NCBI RefSeq assembly: GCF_900129265.1
Contig: NZ_FQVG01000002.1
Location: forward strand, 1-64,000
Source: Caloramator proteoclasticus DSM 10124
GTDB lineage: Bacteria; Bacillota; Clostridia; Clostridiales; Caloramatoraceae
DNA: 64,000 nt
Direction of reading: 5' to 3'
Below, piece by piece: positions 7,901-16,344 of this stretch. Below the pieces are notes generated by a model. The model did not search any database and was not told the DNA's origin. It worked only from the letters and a program-made list of their open reading frames with translations. Both the position numbers and the translations under genes were made by a program. Every line of letters begins with the position of its first letter. Positions within the stretch are counted from its first letter, which is position 1.

Positions 7901-9241
7901 ATGGCTTTTGAAGGGCTTACGTCTAAGCTTCAAGAAACATTTAAAAAATTAAGGGGTAAGGGTAAATTAACTGAAAAGGACGTAAAGGATGCAATGCGTG
8001 AAGTTAAATTAGCCCTTCTTGAAGCTGATGTTAACTATAAAGTTGTTAAGGATTTTATTAATAGTGTTTCTGAAAGGGCTGTTGGAGAAGAGGTAATGGA
8101 GAGTTTAACTCCAGCACAGCAGGTTATAAAAATAGTTAATGAAGAATTAATTAAATTAATGGGAAGCACAGAAAGCAAATTAAAACCAGCTAATAATCCA
8201 CCTACAGTAATTATGTTGGTTGGTCTTCAAGGTGCAGGTAAGACTACAATGGCCGCAAAACTTGCACTCCATTTAAAAAAGCACAATAAAAAGCCACTTC
8301 TTGTGGCAGCAGACGTGTATAGACCAGCTGCTATAAAACAGCTACAAATATTAGGTAACCAAATTGATGTTCCAGTCTTCAGTTTAGGTGATAAGGTAAA
8401 TCCGGTGGATATAGCTAAAGCTGGTATAGAAAATGCAAAAAAGTTAGAAAGAGACTATGTTATCATAGATACTGCAGGACGTCTTCATATAGATGAAGAG
8501 CTTATGCAGGAACTTAAGAATATAAAATCTGAAGTAAAACCAAATGAAATTTTGTTGGTAGTCGATGCTATGACAGGACAGGATGCTGTAAATGTAGCAG
8601 AACACTTTAATAGTAATCTTGATCTAACTGGTGTTATACTAACAAAGTTAGATGGGGATACAAGAGGTGGAGCTGCTATATCAGTAAAGGCAGTTACAAA
8701 TACACCAATAAAGTTTGTAGGAACTGGAGAAAAACTAAATGATTTTGAAGTATTTCATCCAGACAGAATGGCCTCAAGAATCCTTGGAATGGGAGATATA
8801 TTGAGCCTAATTGAAAAAGCTCAAGAGGCTATTGATGAAAAGAAGGCTGCAGAACTTGAAAAGAAGATATTAAGTCAAGAATTTACACTTGAAGATTTCC
8901 TTGATCAAATGCAGCAAATGAAAAAGATGGGTCCATTGAAGGATTTAGTTAAAATGATTCCTGGTGTAGATGTATCAAAGTTAGGTGATATGGAAGTAAA
9001 TGAAAAGGAATTATTACATGCAGAAGCAATTATTAAATCAATGACCAAGGAAGAGAGAAGGAATCCTTCAATTATAAATGCAAGTAGAAAGAAGAGAATA
9101 GCAAAGGGATCAGGAACAACAATTCAAGAAGTAAATAAGTTACTAAATGGATTTGAACAGGCAAGAAAGATGATGAAACAATTTGGAGATATGCAAAAAA
9201 ATATGAAAAAAGGGAAATTTAAATTTCCTTTCTTTAAATAA
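7901..9241 (+). CDS. ffh: Signal recognition particle protein Ffh
   Basis: This 446-residue SRP54 homologue binds signal peptides and 4.5S/6S RNA. The NG domain has GLQGAGKTT (G1), [11 protein letters not shown] (G3) and [10 protein letters not shown] (G4). The C-terminal M domain is methionine-rich (for example [16 protein letters not shown]) and ends in a lysine-rich tail. Length is normal. AGGAGG precedes the ATG. It sits between ylxM and rpsP, the standard Firmicute order. Confidence 0.98.
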   Translation: MAFEGLTSKLQETFKKLRGKGKLTEKDVKDAMREVKLALLEADVNYKVVKDFINSVSERAVGEEVMESLTPAQQVIKIVNEELIKLMGSTESKLKPANNPPTVIMLVGLQGAGKTTMAAKLALHLKKHNKKPLLVAADVYRPAAIKQLQILGNQIDVPVFSLGDKVNPVDIAKAGIENAKKLERDYVIIDTAGRLHIDEELMQELKNIKSEVKPNEILLVVDAMTGQDAVNVAEHFNSNLDLTGVILTKLDGDTRGGAAISVKAVTNTPIKFVGTGEKLNDFEVFHPDRMASRILGMGDILSLIEKAQEAIDEKKAAELEKKILSQEFTLEDFLDQMQQMKKMGPLKDLVKMIPGVDVSKLGDMEVNEKELLHAEAIIKSMTKEERRNPSIINASRKKRIAKGSGTTIQEVNKLLNGFEQARKMMKQFGDMQKNMKKGKFKFPFFK

Positions 9242-9276
9242 ATTATGACAACGTGCTTTGTAAGGAGGTGAAAATA

Positions 9277-9522
9277 ATGGCAGTAAAGATAAGATTAAGA
9301 AGAATGGGTGCTAAGAAGGCTCCTTTCTACAGAATAGTTGTTGCTGATTCAAGATCACCAAGAGATGGTAGATTCATTGAAGAAATAGGATACTACAATC
9401 CAATTGCTGAGCCAGCTGATATAAAGATTGATGTAGAAAATGCAAAGAAGTGGTTAGCAAATGGAGCTCAACCATCAGATACTGTTAAGCGTCTATTTAA
9501 AAAAGCTGGTGTTATAGAATAA
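9277..9522 (+). CDS. rpsP: 30S ribosomal protein S16
   Basis: This 81-residue ribosomal protein begins [20 protein letters not shown], the classic S16 N-terminus. The ATG at 9277 follows a perfect AAGGAGGTG (9262-9270); an in-frame start 24 bases earlier would precede this site. It helps assemble the 5' domain of the small subunit. khpA follows after 15 bases, so rpsP, khpA and probably ffh share a transcript. Confidence 0.98.
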   Translation: MAVKIRLRRMGAKKAPFYRIVVADSRSPRDGRFIEEIGYYNPIAEPADIKIDVENAKKWLANGAQPSDTVKRLFKKAGVIE

Positions 9523-9537
9523 TGGAGGTGGATTACC

Positions 9538-9765
9538 ATGAAGGAATTGGTTGAGGTAATCGCCAAGTCACTTGTTGACAATCCTGATGAAGTTCAGGTA
9601 AAAGAAATATCTGGTGAGCAATCAGTTATTATAGAATTAAAGGTTGCTCCAGAGGATATGGGTAAAGTTATAGGTAAGCAAGGAAGAATTGCAAAGGCTA
9701 TAAGAACTGTAGTTAAGGCCGCTGCAATTAAGGAAAATAAAAGAGTTATAGTTGAAATAATATAA
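9538..9765 (+). CDS. khpA: KH-domain RNA-binding protein KhpA
   Basis: This 75-residue protein (YlqC in B. subtilis) is a single KH domain with the GxxG loop in GKVIGKQGRIAKAIR. In streptococci and lactobacilli KhpA pairs with KhpB (Jag) as an RNA chaperone that influences cell elongation. It lies in the conserved rpsP-khpA-rimM-trmD-rplS order. A strong hairpin terminator follows, separating it from rimM. Confidence 0.95.
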   Translation: MKELVEVIAKSLVDNPDEVQVKEISGEQSVIIELKVAPEDMGKVIGKQGRIAKAIRTVVKAAAIKENKRVIVEII

Positions 9766-9766
9766 T

Positions 9767-9796
9767 AAAAAGAGTTAGGATTACCTAACTCTTTTT
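9767..9796 (+). terminator. Terminator after khpA
   Basis: Arms 9767-9779 and 9784-9796 pair perfectly (13 bp) around an ATTA loop. The 3' arm ends in TTTTT and the 5' arm starts with AAAAA, so it could work in both directions. Confidence 0.85.
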
Positions 9797-9818
9797 AACA
9801 TAAAAGGGTGGTAATATT

Positions 9819-10322
9819 ATGAAAAATTATTTAAAGGTTGGTCAGATAATAAATACGCACGGAGTGAAGGGAGAAGTTAAGGTTTATCCTTTAACAGATG
9901 ATGTTAAAAGGTTTAATAAGTTAAAGTTCGTGTTTATAAAGGATAAGGATGCATATACAAAGGTTAATGTTGAGGGAGTAAAATATTTTAAAAATCTTGT
10001 GATTTTGAAATTAGAAGGTATAAATAATATGACAGAGGCTGAAAAATATAAGAAGGTATATTTATATGTAGATAGGGAAAATGCAGTTAAGCTTGAAGAG
10101 GATGCTTATTTTATTGCAGACTTAATAGGTCTTGATGTTTATACTTTAGAAGGAGAGTATTTAGGAAAAATAACAGATGTTTTTAGTACAGGTAGCAATG
10201 ATGTGTATGAAATAAAAAACGATGATAATAGCCTACTTATACCAGCAATTAAGGATGTTATTAAGCAAGTTGATTTAAATAATTCTATTATGAAAATTAA
10301 TTTATTAGAGGGATTAAGATGA
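9819..10322 (+). CDS. rimM: Ribosome maturation factor RimM
   Basis: This 167-residue protein helps 16S 3'-domain processing and binds S19. It opens with KVGQIINTHGVKGEVKVYPL, typical of the N-terminal RimM domain, and has a C-terminal PRC-barrel (from about residue 95: AYFIADLIGLDVYT). Length is normal. Its stop overlaps the trmD start by 4 bases (ATGA), so translation is probably coupled. Confidence 0.96.
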   Translation: MKNYLKVGQIINTHGVKGEVKVYPLTDDVKRFNKLKFVFIKDKDAYTKVNVEGVKYFKNLVILKLEGINNMTEAEKYKKVYLYVDRENAVKLEEDAYFIADLIGLDVYTLEGEYLGKITDVFSTGSNDVYEIKNDDNSLLIPAIKDVIKQVDLNNSIMKINLLEGLR

Positions 10323-11053
10323 AATTTGATGTATTAACTTTATTTCCTGAGATGTTTGAAGCATTAAACCACAGTATATTAAAAAAAGCACAGGAAAATG
10401 GTATTATTGAAATTAACCCTATAAATATAAGGGATTTTTCTAATAACAAGCACAAAAAAGTTGATGATTACCCATATGGTGGCGGTGCAGGTATGGTTAT
10501 GCAGGCAGAGCCTATATTTAATGCAGTTGACTATATAATAAATAGGTATGGAAAAAAACCATATACAATAATGATGTCACCAAGGGGTAAAAGGTTTGAA
10601 CAAAGTGATGCTAAAAGATTTTTACAAAAGGAACATATTGTAATTTTATGTGGTCATTATGAGGGAATTGATGAAAGAGTTTTAAGTATTGTAGACGAAG
10701 AAATTTCAATAGGAGATTTTGTGTTAACTGGTGGAGAAATAGCAAGTATGGCAATAATCGATTGTATAAGTAGGTTAGTTCCAGGAGTTTTACCTAAGGA
10801 AGAAAGCTATCAAGATGAGTCCTTTTATGATGGTCTATTAGAATATCCTCAGTATACAAGACCGGAAGTTTTTAGAGGTATGAAGGTACCAGATGTACTG
10901 TTGTCTGGTCATCACGAAAAAATTAGAAGGTGGAGAAAATATCAATCATTAAAAATAACATATGAGAGAAGACCCGATTTGTTAAATAAAAAGAAATTAA
11001 CCAAAGAAGAACAGGATATGTTAGATGAAATAATAAAGTCAAAAGAAGAGTAA
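10319..11053 (+). CDS. trmD: tRNA (guanine-37-N1)-methyltransferase
   Basis: This 244-residue SPOUT enzyme methylates G37 next to the anticodon, which prevents +1 frameshifts. Visible motifs are PYGGGAGMVMQ, MSPRGKRFEQ, LCGHYEGIDERV and GDFVLTGGE, which form the SAM-binding knot and active site. It overlaps rimM by 4 bases. It is followed by a promoter and leader for rplS, so rplS can be made independently. Confidence 0.98.
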   Translation: MKFDVLTLFPEMFEALNHSILKKAQENGIIEINPINIRDFSNNKHKKVDDYPYGGGAGMVMQAEPIFNAVDYIINRYGKKPYTIMMSPRGKRFEQSDAKRFLQKEHIVILCGHYEGIDERVLSIVDEEISIGDFVLTGGEIASMAIIDCISRLVPGVLPKEESYQDESFYDGLLEYPQYTRPEVFRGMKVPDVLLSGHHEKIRRWRKYQSLKITYERRPDLLNKKKLTKEEQDMLDEIIKSKEE

Positions 11054-11078
11054 AGAGTCAAAAATATGAAAAATGTTG

Positions 11079-11107
11079 TTGATATATTTTGATTTGTATG
11101 CTATAAT
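11079..11107 (+). promoter_or_regulatory. Promoter for rplS
   Basis: TTGATA (11079-11084), 17 bases, TATAAT (11102-11107), with an extended -10 TG at 11099-11100. It should give a strong, independent rplS transcript with a leader of about 65 nt. Confidence 0.8.
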
Positions 11108-11110
11108 TAT

Positions 11111-11155
11111 CGTTGTGTAAAAAACGGGCGTTCCTCTGCAACGTCATGAACGTCT
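11111..11155 (+). ncRNA. Structured L19 leader (autoregulatory candidate)
   Basis: GGGCGTTC (11126-11133) pairs with GAACGTCT (11148-11155), 8 bp including two G-U. CGTTG (11111-11115) can also pair with CAACG (11139-11143), giving a pseudoknot-like alternative. A ribosomal-protein L19 leader family is known upstream of rplS in Firmicutes, and position and size fit. I did not run a covariance model. Confidence 0.6.
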
Positions 11156-11178
11156 AGGATAAAAGGGAGGTAAAGGAC

Positions 11179-11526
11179 ATGGATATCATTAGAGCTATTG
11201 AAGCAGAACAATTAAGAAGTGATATTCCAAACTTTGGACCTGGAGATACTGTAAAGGTTCACGTAAAGGTAAAGGAAGGAAACAGAGAAAGAATCCAAGT
11301 TTTCGAAGGAATCGTTTTAAAGAGACAAAATGGTGGTCTTAGAGAAACATTCACAGTAAGAAAGATTGCTTACGGCGTAGGTGTTGAAAGAACATTCCCA
11401 GTTCACTCACCAATGATTGATAAGATTGAAGTTGTAAGAAGAGGTAAGGTAAGAAGAGCTAAGCTTTACTACCTAAGAAAGAGAGTAGGTAAGGCTGCTA
11501 CAAAGGTTAAGGAAATTATGGACTAA
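11179..11526 (+). CDS. rplS: 50S ribosomal protein L19
   Basis: This 115-residue ribosomal protein lies at the 30S-50S interface. It contains [28 protein letters not shown] and the basic C-terminus [22 protein letters not shown] precedes the ATG. It has its own promoter and a structured leader, and a terminator follows, so it is probably a monocistronic unit under feedback control. Confidence 0.98.
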   Translation: MDIIRAIEAEQLRSDIPNFGPGDTVKVHVKVKEGNRERIQVFEGIVLKRQNGGLRETFTVRKIAYGVGVERTFPVHSPMIDKIEVVRRGKVRRAKLYYLRKRVGKAATKVKEIMD

Positions 11527-11556
11527 TGGGGCTGAATATCAGTCCCATTTTACTTT
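11525..11556 (+). terminator. Terminator after rplS
   Basis: Arms 11526-11535 and 11539-11548 pair (10 bp, one G-U) around a 3-nt loop, then TTTTACTTTTAT. It starts at the rplS stop codon. Confidence 0.8.
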
Positions 11557-11596
11557 TATAGAATGTTTTTATATAATTACAAAAGGAGGGGATATG

Positions 11597-12466
11597 ATGA
11601 ATATTCAGTGGTACCCAGGTCATATGGTGAAAACCAAGAGACAAATAGAAGAGAGTTTAAAAATAATTGATGTTGTTATAGAACTTTTAGATGCAAGGAT
11701 ACCTGTAAGTAGTAAAAACCCTGATATAGATGAATTAATTAAAAATAAACCTAAGGTAGTATTGTTGAATAAGTGTACTTTAGCTGATGAAAAGATAACA
11801 AGAGAATGGATAAAATATTTTAAAGATAAGGGAATATACGCTTTAGACATTGACTCGGTTTCTGGTAAAAATATATCAAGGGTATATCCCGTTTTGAAGG
11901 AGGCAGTAAAGGATAAATTTGAAAGGAAGGCTGCTAAAGGAATTGTAGGAAGACCTATACGTGCACTTGTTGTTGGTATACCAAATGTAGGTAAATCCTC
12001 CTTTATAAATAAAATTTCAAATAAGTCAAGTGCCAAAACAGGTGATTTACCAGGGGTTACAAGATCAAAACAATGGATTAAGGTAAATAAGGAGTTTGAA
12101 CTATTAGATACTCCAGGGATATTATGGCCTAAGTTTGAGGATGAGAAGGTTGCACTACATTTAGCCTATACCAAATCTATTAAGGAAGAAATCATCGATA
12201 TAGAAGAATTGTCATTGAAATTTATTGATGAGATGAAGGATAAGTTTCCAAAGTGTATACAAGAGAGATACAAAGTTGATATGGATAAAACAGCTATAGA
12301 GATATTAAAGGAAATAGGTAAAAAGAGGGGTTGTATTGTATCGGGTGGTGAAATAGATACATTACGTGCTGCAACTATTCTTTTTGAGGATTATAGGTCT
12401 GGTAAATTAGGAAAAATTACATTGGAATCTCCAACATATGAAGAAGAGGTGCAAAATGAAGATTAA
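11597..12466 (+). CDS. rbgA: Ribosome biogenesis GTPase RbgA (YlqF)
   Basis: This 289-residue circularly permuted GTPase helps late 50S assembly. It starts MNIQWYPGHM as in B. subtilis RbgA. The permuted order is visible: the G4 region first, then G1 GIPNVGKSSFINKI and G3 DTPGI. The G4 motif, normally NKxD, reads NKCT here (about residues 56-59), so the guanine-contacting Asp is replaced. I prefer ATG 11597 over 11594 because spacing from GGAGGG is better. It overlaps rnhB by 11 bases. Confidence 0.95.
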   Translation: MNIQWYPGHMVKTKRQIEESLKIIDVVIELLDARIPVSSKNPDIDELIKNKPKVVLLNKCTLADEKITREWIKYFKDKGIYALDIDSVSGKNISRVYPVLKEAVKDKFERKAAKGIVGRPIRALVVGIPNVGKSSFINKISNKSSAKTGDLPGVTRSKQWIKVNKEFELLDTPGILWPKFEDEKVALHLAYTKSIKEEIIDIEELSLKFIDEMKDKFPKCIQERYKVDMDKTAIEILKEIGKKRGCIVSGGEIDTLRAATILFEDYRSGKLGKITLESPTYEEEVQNED

Positions 12467-13211
12467 GGAGTTAGAGGATTTAATAAAAAATTCATCCTAT
12501 GAAGAGTTTTTAAATTTAAAGGCATCCTACTTTGATGAAGAGAAAAAGTCTATAGTTAATCTTTTTAAAAAATATGAGAATAAATTTAAAAAACATCAAA
12601 AATTAATAGATGAGTATCAGAAAAGATTGACCTATGAAAAGGATTTATTGAATAGAGGTTATAGGTTTATTGCGGGTGTTGATGAAGTAGGTAGAGGTCC
12701 TCTTGCTGGTCCTGTATATGCAGCAGCTGTTATTTTAGATTTGAATAGTCCAATATATGAGATAAGGGATTCGAAAAAATTATCAGATATAAAAAGAAAA
12801 GAAATATCTGAAAAAATAAAGGAGAGTTCTATATCATATTCGATAGCCTTTGCAACAGAAAAGGAGATAGATGAACTAAATATATTGAATGCCACTAAGC
12901 TTGCAATGAAAAGAGCAATAGAGGGACTTAGTGTTAAGCCAGACTTTATATTAATAGATGCTGTAAAGATTGATTTGGGAATTGATTCAGATTCTTTAAT
13001 AAAGGGAGATGATTTATCAGTATCTATAGGTGCTGCATCTATTATTGCAAAGGTGGAAAGAGATGAATTTATGGATGAAATTGCTTTAAAATATCCCGTT
13101 TATTCCTTTGAAAAAAACAAAGGATATGGTACAAAGGAACATATTGAGGCAATTAAGAAGTATGGGCCATGTGAAATACATAGAAGAAGTTTTATAAAGA
13201 ATATGGTTTAG
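12456..13211 (+). CDS. rnhB: Ribonuclease HII
   Basis: This 251-residue enzyme cuts RNA in RNA-DNA hybrids, including single ribonucleotides. The catalytic core starts at FIAGVDEVGRGPLAGP (Asp and Glu at about 76-77), with later acidic residues in ILIDAVKID and around GAASIIAKVERD. A 70-residue charged N-terminal extension precedes it, as in other Firmicute RNase HII proteins. The ATG at 12456 follows AGAGGTG inside the end of rbgA; an earlier in-frame ATG at 12438 lacks such a site. Confidence 0.96.
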   Translation: MKIKELEDLIKNSSYEEFLNLKASYFDEEKKSIVNLFKKYENKFKKHQKLIDEYQKRLTYEKDLLNRGYRFIAGVDEVGRGPLAGPVYAAAVILDLNSPIYEIRDSKKLSDIKRKEISEKIKESSISYSIAFATEKEIDELNILNATKLAMKRAIEGLSVKPDFILIDAVKIDLGIDSDSLIKGDDLSVSIGAASIIAKVERDEFMDEIALKYPVYSFEKNKGYGTKEHIEAIKKYGPCEIHRRSFIKNMV

Positions 13212-13220
13212 GGTGATTAT

Positions 13221-13580
13221 ATGAACAATAGGGTATTGGGTAATTTAGGGGAAGAGGCTGCTAAGTATTTTTTAATTAAAAATGGCTATAGGGTAGTTGA
13301 AACAAACTATAAAAATAAGTTTGGAGAAATAGATATAGTTGCTATTGAAAAGGATTGCATTTCTTTTATAGAGGTTAAAACTCGAAGCTCTGTAAAATAT
13401 GGACTACCTTGTGAAGCAGTTAATTATAAAAAAATTGACAAGATAAAAAAGGTTGCATTGGGATATCTAAATGAAAATAGACATAGGGGTTATAATATAA
13501 GATTTGATGTTGTTGAGGTTTATTTAGATAAGGATAGGAGAACAATAAAACAAATTAATATAATAAAAGATGCTTTTTAG
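13221..13580 (+). CDS. yraN: UPF0102 protein YraN, nuclease-like fold
   Basis: This 119-residue protein begins NRVLGNLGEEAAKYFL. It has the restriction-endonuclease-like pattern of the UPF0102 family: E in GEEAA, D in FGEIDIVA, and ExK in FIEVKTR. The motifs suggest nucleic-acid cleavage, but the family function is not established. It sits between rnhB and comM, as in many bacteria, which hints at DNA processing. A strong terminator follows. Confidence 0.92.
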   Translation: MNNRVLGNLGEEAAKYFLIKNGYRVVETNYKNKFGEIDIVAIEKDCISFIEVKTRSSVKYGLPCEAVNYKKIDKIKKVALGYLNENRHRGYNIRFDVVEVYLDKDRRTIKQINIIKDAF

Positions 13581-13581
13581 T

Positions 13582-13612
13582 AACCGTGAATTATATTATT
13601 CACGGTTTTTTT
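13582..13612 (+). terminator. Terminator after yraN
   Basis: AACCGTGAAT (13582-13591) pairs with ATTCACGGTT (13598-13607), then a run of T to 13612. A classic Rho-independent shape. Confidence 0.9.
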
Positions 13613-13690
13613 GTTGTCGTTAATATGATTAAACTATTTAAAAGGAGGATATAATTTACAATAAATTGTATTGTATAAGGGGAGGATTTT

Positions 13691-15211
13691 ATGATAAGTA
13701 GAGTAAACTCTATTTTTTTAATGGGTTTGGATGGATATATTTTAGATATAGAAGTTGATATTCAAAATGGACTTCCAGCCTTTAATATGGTAGGGTTACC
13801 AGATGCGGTAATAAAAGAGTCCAAAGAAAGAGTCAGGAGTGCAATTAAAAATTCAAATCTTGAATTTCCAAAGGGTAAAGTTTTGGTTAATTTTGCACCA
13901 GCTTCAATAAAAAAGGAAGGTAATCATCTTGATTTACCTATTGCAATTTCAATTTTAAAGGCCTGTGGATATATACGCGGTAATATAGAAAAGGATATTT
14001 TTGTAGGTGAACTTGCATTAAATGGGGATATTCGTAGAGTAAGGGGACTTCTTCCTATGATAATAGAAGCAAGGTCAAAGAGATTTAAAAGGGTATTTAT
14101 TCCAATAGATAATATAAATGAAGTTAAAATGATAGATGGAATAGACATATATCCTGTAAATAGTCTACGTGAAGTTATTGATTATTTAAATGGAGAAATA
14201 CAATTAGATAAGGTATTGACAATAAAGTATGATATTACAAATGTAAAGTATGGAATTGATTTTAATGAAGTAAAGGGACACAGTTTTGCTAAAAGAGCTG
14301 TTGAAATAGCAGCATCAGGTTTTCACAATATATTAATGTACGGTCCGCCTGGATCAGGAAAAACAATGATAGCTCAAAGGATACCAACTGTTTTACCATA
14401 TCTTACATATGAAGAAAGTTTAGAAGTATCAAAGGTATATAGTATTGTTGGAGCTTTAAAGGATGAAAGTATGATATTTTATCCACCTTTTAGAAATCCT
14501 CATGTAAATGTGTCTACCAATTCTTTAATAGGAGGAGGTACAGTTCCTATTCCAGGTGAAGTTTCTTTAGCCCACAATGGAGTTCTATTTTTAGATGAAT
14601 TTACTGAGTTTAAGAGAGATGCTCTCGAGGCTTTAAGACAACCTCTTGAGGATGGAATTGTTACAGTTTCAAGAGTAAAAGCAAAATATACTTTTCCAGC
14701 AAAATTTATGCTTGTTGCAGCTATGAATCCTTGCCCTTGTGGTTATTATGGTTCGGAAATTAAAGAGTGTAAATGTACTGAATTACAGATAAAAAATTAT
14801 TTATCAAAGATATCTGGCCCTATTTTAGATAGAATAGATATACATATTGAGCTTTCACCTGTAAAATTTGAAGAATTGCAGGATAGTAAGGATGAGATAA
14901 GTTCACTTGAGATATTAAAGAGGGTTATAAAGGCAAGAGAAATACAGGCAAAAAGATTTAAAAATGATGGGATTTTATACAATTCAAATATGAAATCAAA
15001 GCATATTAAGAAATATTGTAGGTTAGATAGTGATGCAGAAAAATTATTAGAAAATGCATATAAAAGATTTAATATGACAACAAGATCCTATGCAAAAATA
15101 TTAAAGATATCACGAACAATAGCAGATTTAGATGAGAGTGAAAACATAAAATCAAATCATATTGCAGAGGCATTACAATATAGAAAATTAGATGGTACTT
15201 TGTTGAAGTAG
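13691..15211 (+). CDS. comM: ComM/YifB-type AAA+ Mg-chelatase-like ATPase
   Basis: This 506-residue protein has an N-terminal domain (GLPAFNMVGLPDAVIKESKE), a AAA+ core with Walker A GPPGSGKT (about 217-224) and Walker B FLDEF (about 300), the cysteine segment NPCPCGYYG, and a C-terminal chelatase-like domain. In Vibrio, ComM is a hexameric helicase that promotes branch migration during natural transformation. Adjacent dprA supports a role in handling incoming or recombining DNA. The start follows GGGGAGG. Confidence 0.93.
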   Translation: MISRVNSIFLMGLDGYILDIEVDIQNGLPAFNMVGLPDAVIKESKERVRSAIKNSNLEFPKGKVLVNFAPASIKKEGNHLDLPIAISILKACGYIRGNIEKDIFVGELALNGDIRRVRGLLPMIIEARSKRFKRVFIPIDNINEVKMIDGIDIYPVNSLREVIDYLNGEIQLDKVLTIKYDITNVKYGIDFNEVKGHSFAKRAVEIAASGFHNILMYGPPGSGKTMIAQRIPTVLPYLTYEESLEVSKVYSIVGALKDESMIFYPPFRNPHVNVSTNSLIGGGTVPIPGEVSLAHNGVLFLDEFTEFKRDALEALRQPLEDGIVTVSRVKAKYTFPAKFMLVAAMNPCPCGYYGSEIKECKCTELQIKNYLSKISGPILDRIDIHIELSPVKFEELQDSKDEISSLEILKRVIKAREIQAKRFKNDGILYNSNMKSKHIKKYCRLDSDAEKLLENAYKRFNMTTRSYAKILKISRTIADLDESENIKSNHIAEALQYRKLDGTLLK

Positions 15212-15220
15212 GTGAAATTT

Positions 15221-16285
15221 ATGAGTTTAGAATATAATTTATGGTTTTTTATGTTAAAAATAAATAGAAGGATAAAGAGAGAGATAATGAATTTAAATAT
15301 TACGCCAAAAGAAATATTTAATAAAAATTTAGATGAATTAGTTTATATGGGTATAGATATTATCACTGCTGAATATATAGTTAAAAATAAAGACTTAAAA
15401 CCTGTTGAAGAGATAATTAAACAGATGAATAAGAAAAATTTTAAATTTGTATTTATGACAGATGAAGTATATCCTTATCTTTTGAAATCAATTGAAGATG
15501 CCCCAATAGGTCTATTTTACATAGGAAATATTATGTTACCAAAACAGCTTTTAGCTATTGTAGGTTCAAGAAGGGCAACTAACTATGGAAAAACAATTGC
15601 ATATAAAATTAGTTTAGAACTATCAAAATATAATATAGGCATAGTAAGTGGAATGGCAAGGGGAATTGATACAGAAGCACATAATGGTGCAATAGACTCT
15701 AATGGATTTACAATTGCTGTTTTAGGTTCCGGGTTTAATAATATTTATCCAAAGGAAAATATAAAATTAATGAATAAAATAATTGATAATGGTTGTGTAT
15801 TTACAGAATATTTGCCTGATGTTAAACCATTTAGTTTTAATTTTCCAGAAAGAAATAGGATTATAAGTGGTTTATCTAATGCTGTTTTAGTAGTTGAAGC
15901 TGGAATAAGCAGCGGTTCAATGATAACAGTAAATTATGCATTAGAACAAGGTAGAGACGTTTTTGCAGTTCCAGGTGATATATATAAAGAACAGAGTAAG
16001 GGGTGCAATAAGTTGATTAAGGAAGGTGCAAAATTAGTTGATACGACTGATGATATACTCGAAGAATTTGGTATAAGAAATAACACCAAGAAATATAATA
16101 TAGAATTAGATGAGTATGAAAAAAATATCATAAATTATATTAATGAAGGAAATTTAACCTTTGAACAAATAAAATTAAAATGTAAATATGAGACAAGTTT
16201 TTTGTTGTCAAAATTAACTATTCTTGAATGTAAAGGAATAATTAAAAGGGTTTATGGTGGAAATTATGTTATCATAAAATCTTGA
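15221..16285 (+). CDS. dprA: DNA processing protein DprA
   Basis: This 354-residue protein loads RecA onto incoming single-stranded DNA. The Rossmann-like core has GSRRATNYG, SGMARGIDTEAH, VLGSGFNNIYP and NFPERNRIISGLS. A small winged-helix-like domain ends the protein. The ATG at 15221 follows GTAGGTGA; a GTG at 15212 lies inside that site. It starts 9 bases after comM. The topA promoter overlaps its last codons. Confidence 0.95.
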   Translation: MSLEYNLWFFMLKINRRIKREIMNLNITPKEIFNKNLDELVYMGIDIITAEYIVKNKDLKPVEEIIKQMNKKNFKFVFMTDEVYPYLLKSIEDAPIGLFYIGNIMLPKQLLAIVGSRRATNYGKTIAYKISLELSKYNIGIVSGMARGIDTEAHNGAIDSNGFTIAVLGSGFNNIYPKENIKLMNKIIDNGCVFTEYLPDVKPFSFNFPERNRIISGLSNAVLVVEAGISSGSMITVNYALEQGRDVFAVPGDIYKEQSKGCNKLIKEGAKLVDTTDDILEEFGIRNNTKKYNIELDEYEKNIINYINEGNLTFEQIKLKCKYETSFLLSKLTILECKGIIKRVYGGNYVIIKS

Positions 16286-16309
16286 TTTTATAAAATTTTC
16301 TGTTATAAT
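16282..16309 (+). promoter_or_regulatory. Promoter for topA
   Basis: TTGATT (16282-16287), 16 bases, TATAAT (16304-16309), with extended TG at 16301-16302. The -35 overlaps the dprA stop codon. Confidence 0.7.
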
Positions 16310-16344
16310 ACAGTTATTGCTAAATAGTTACTGGAGGTGTTAGA

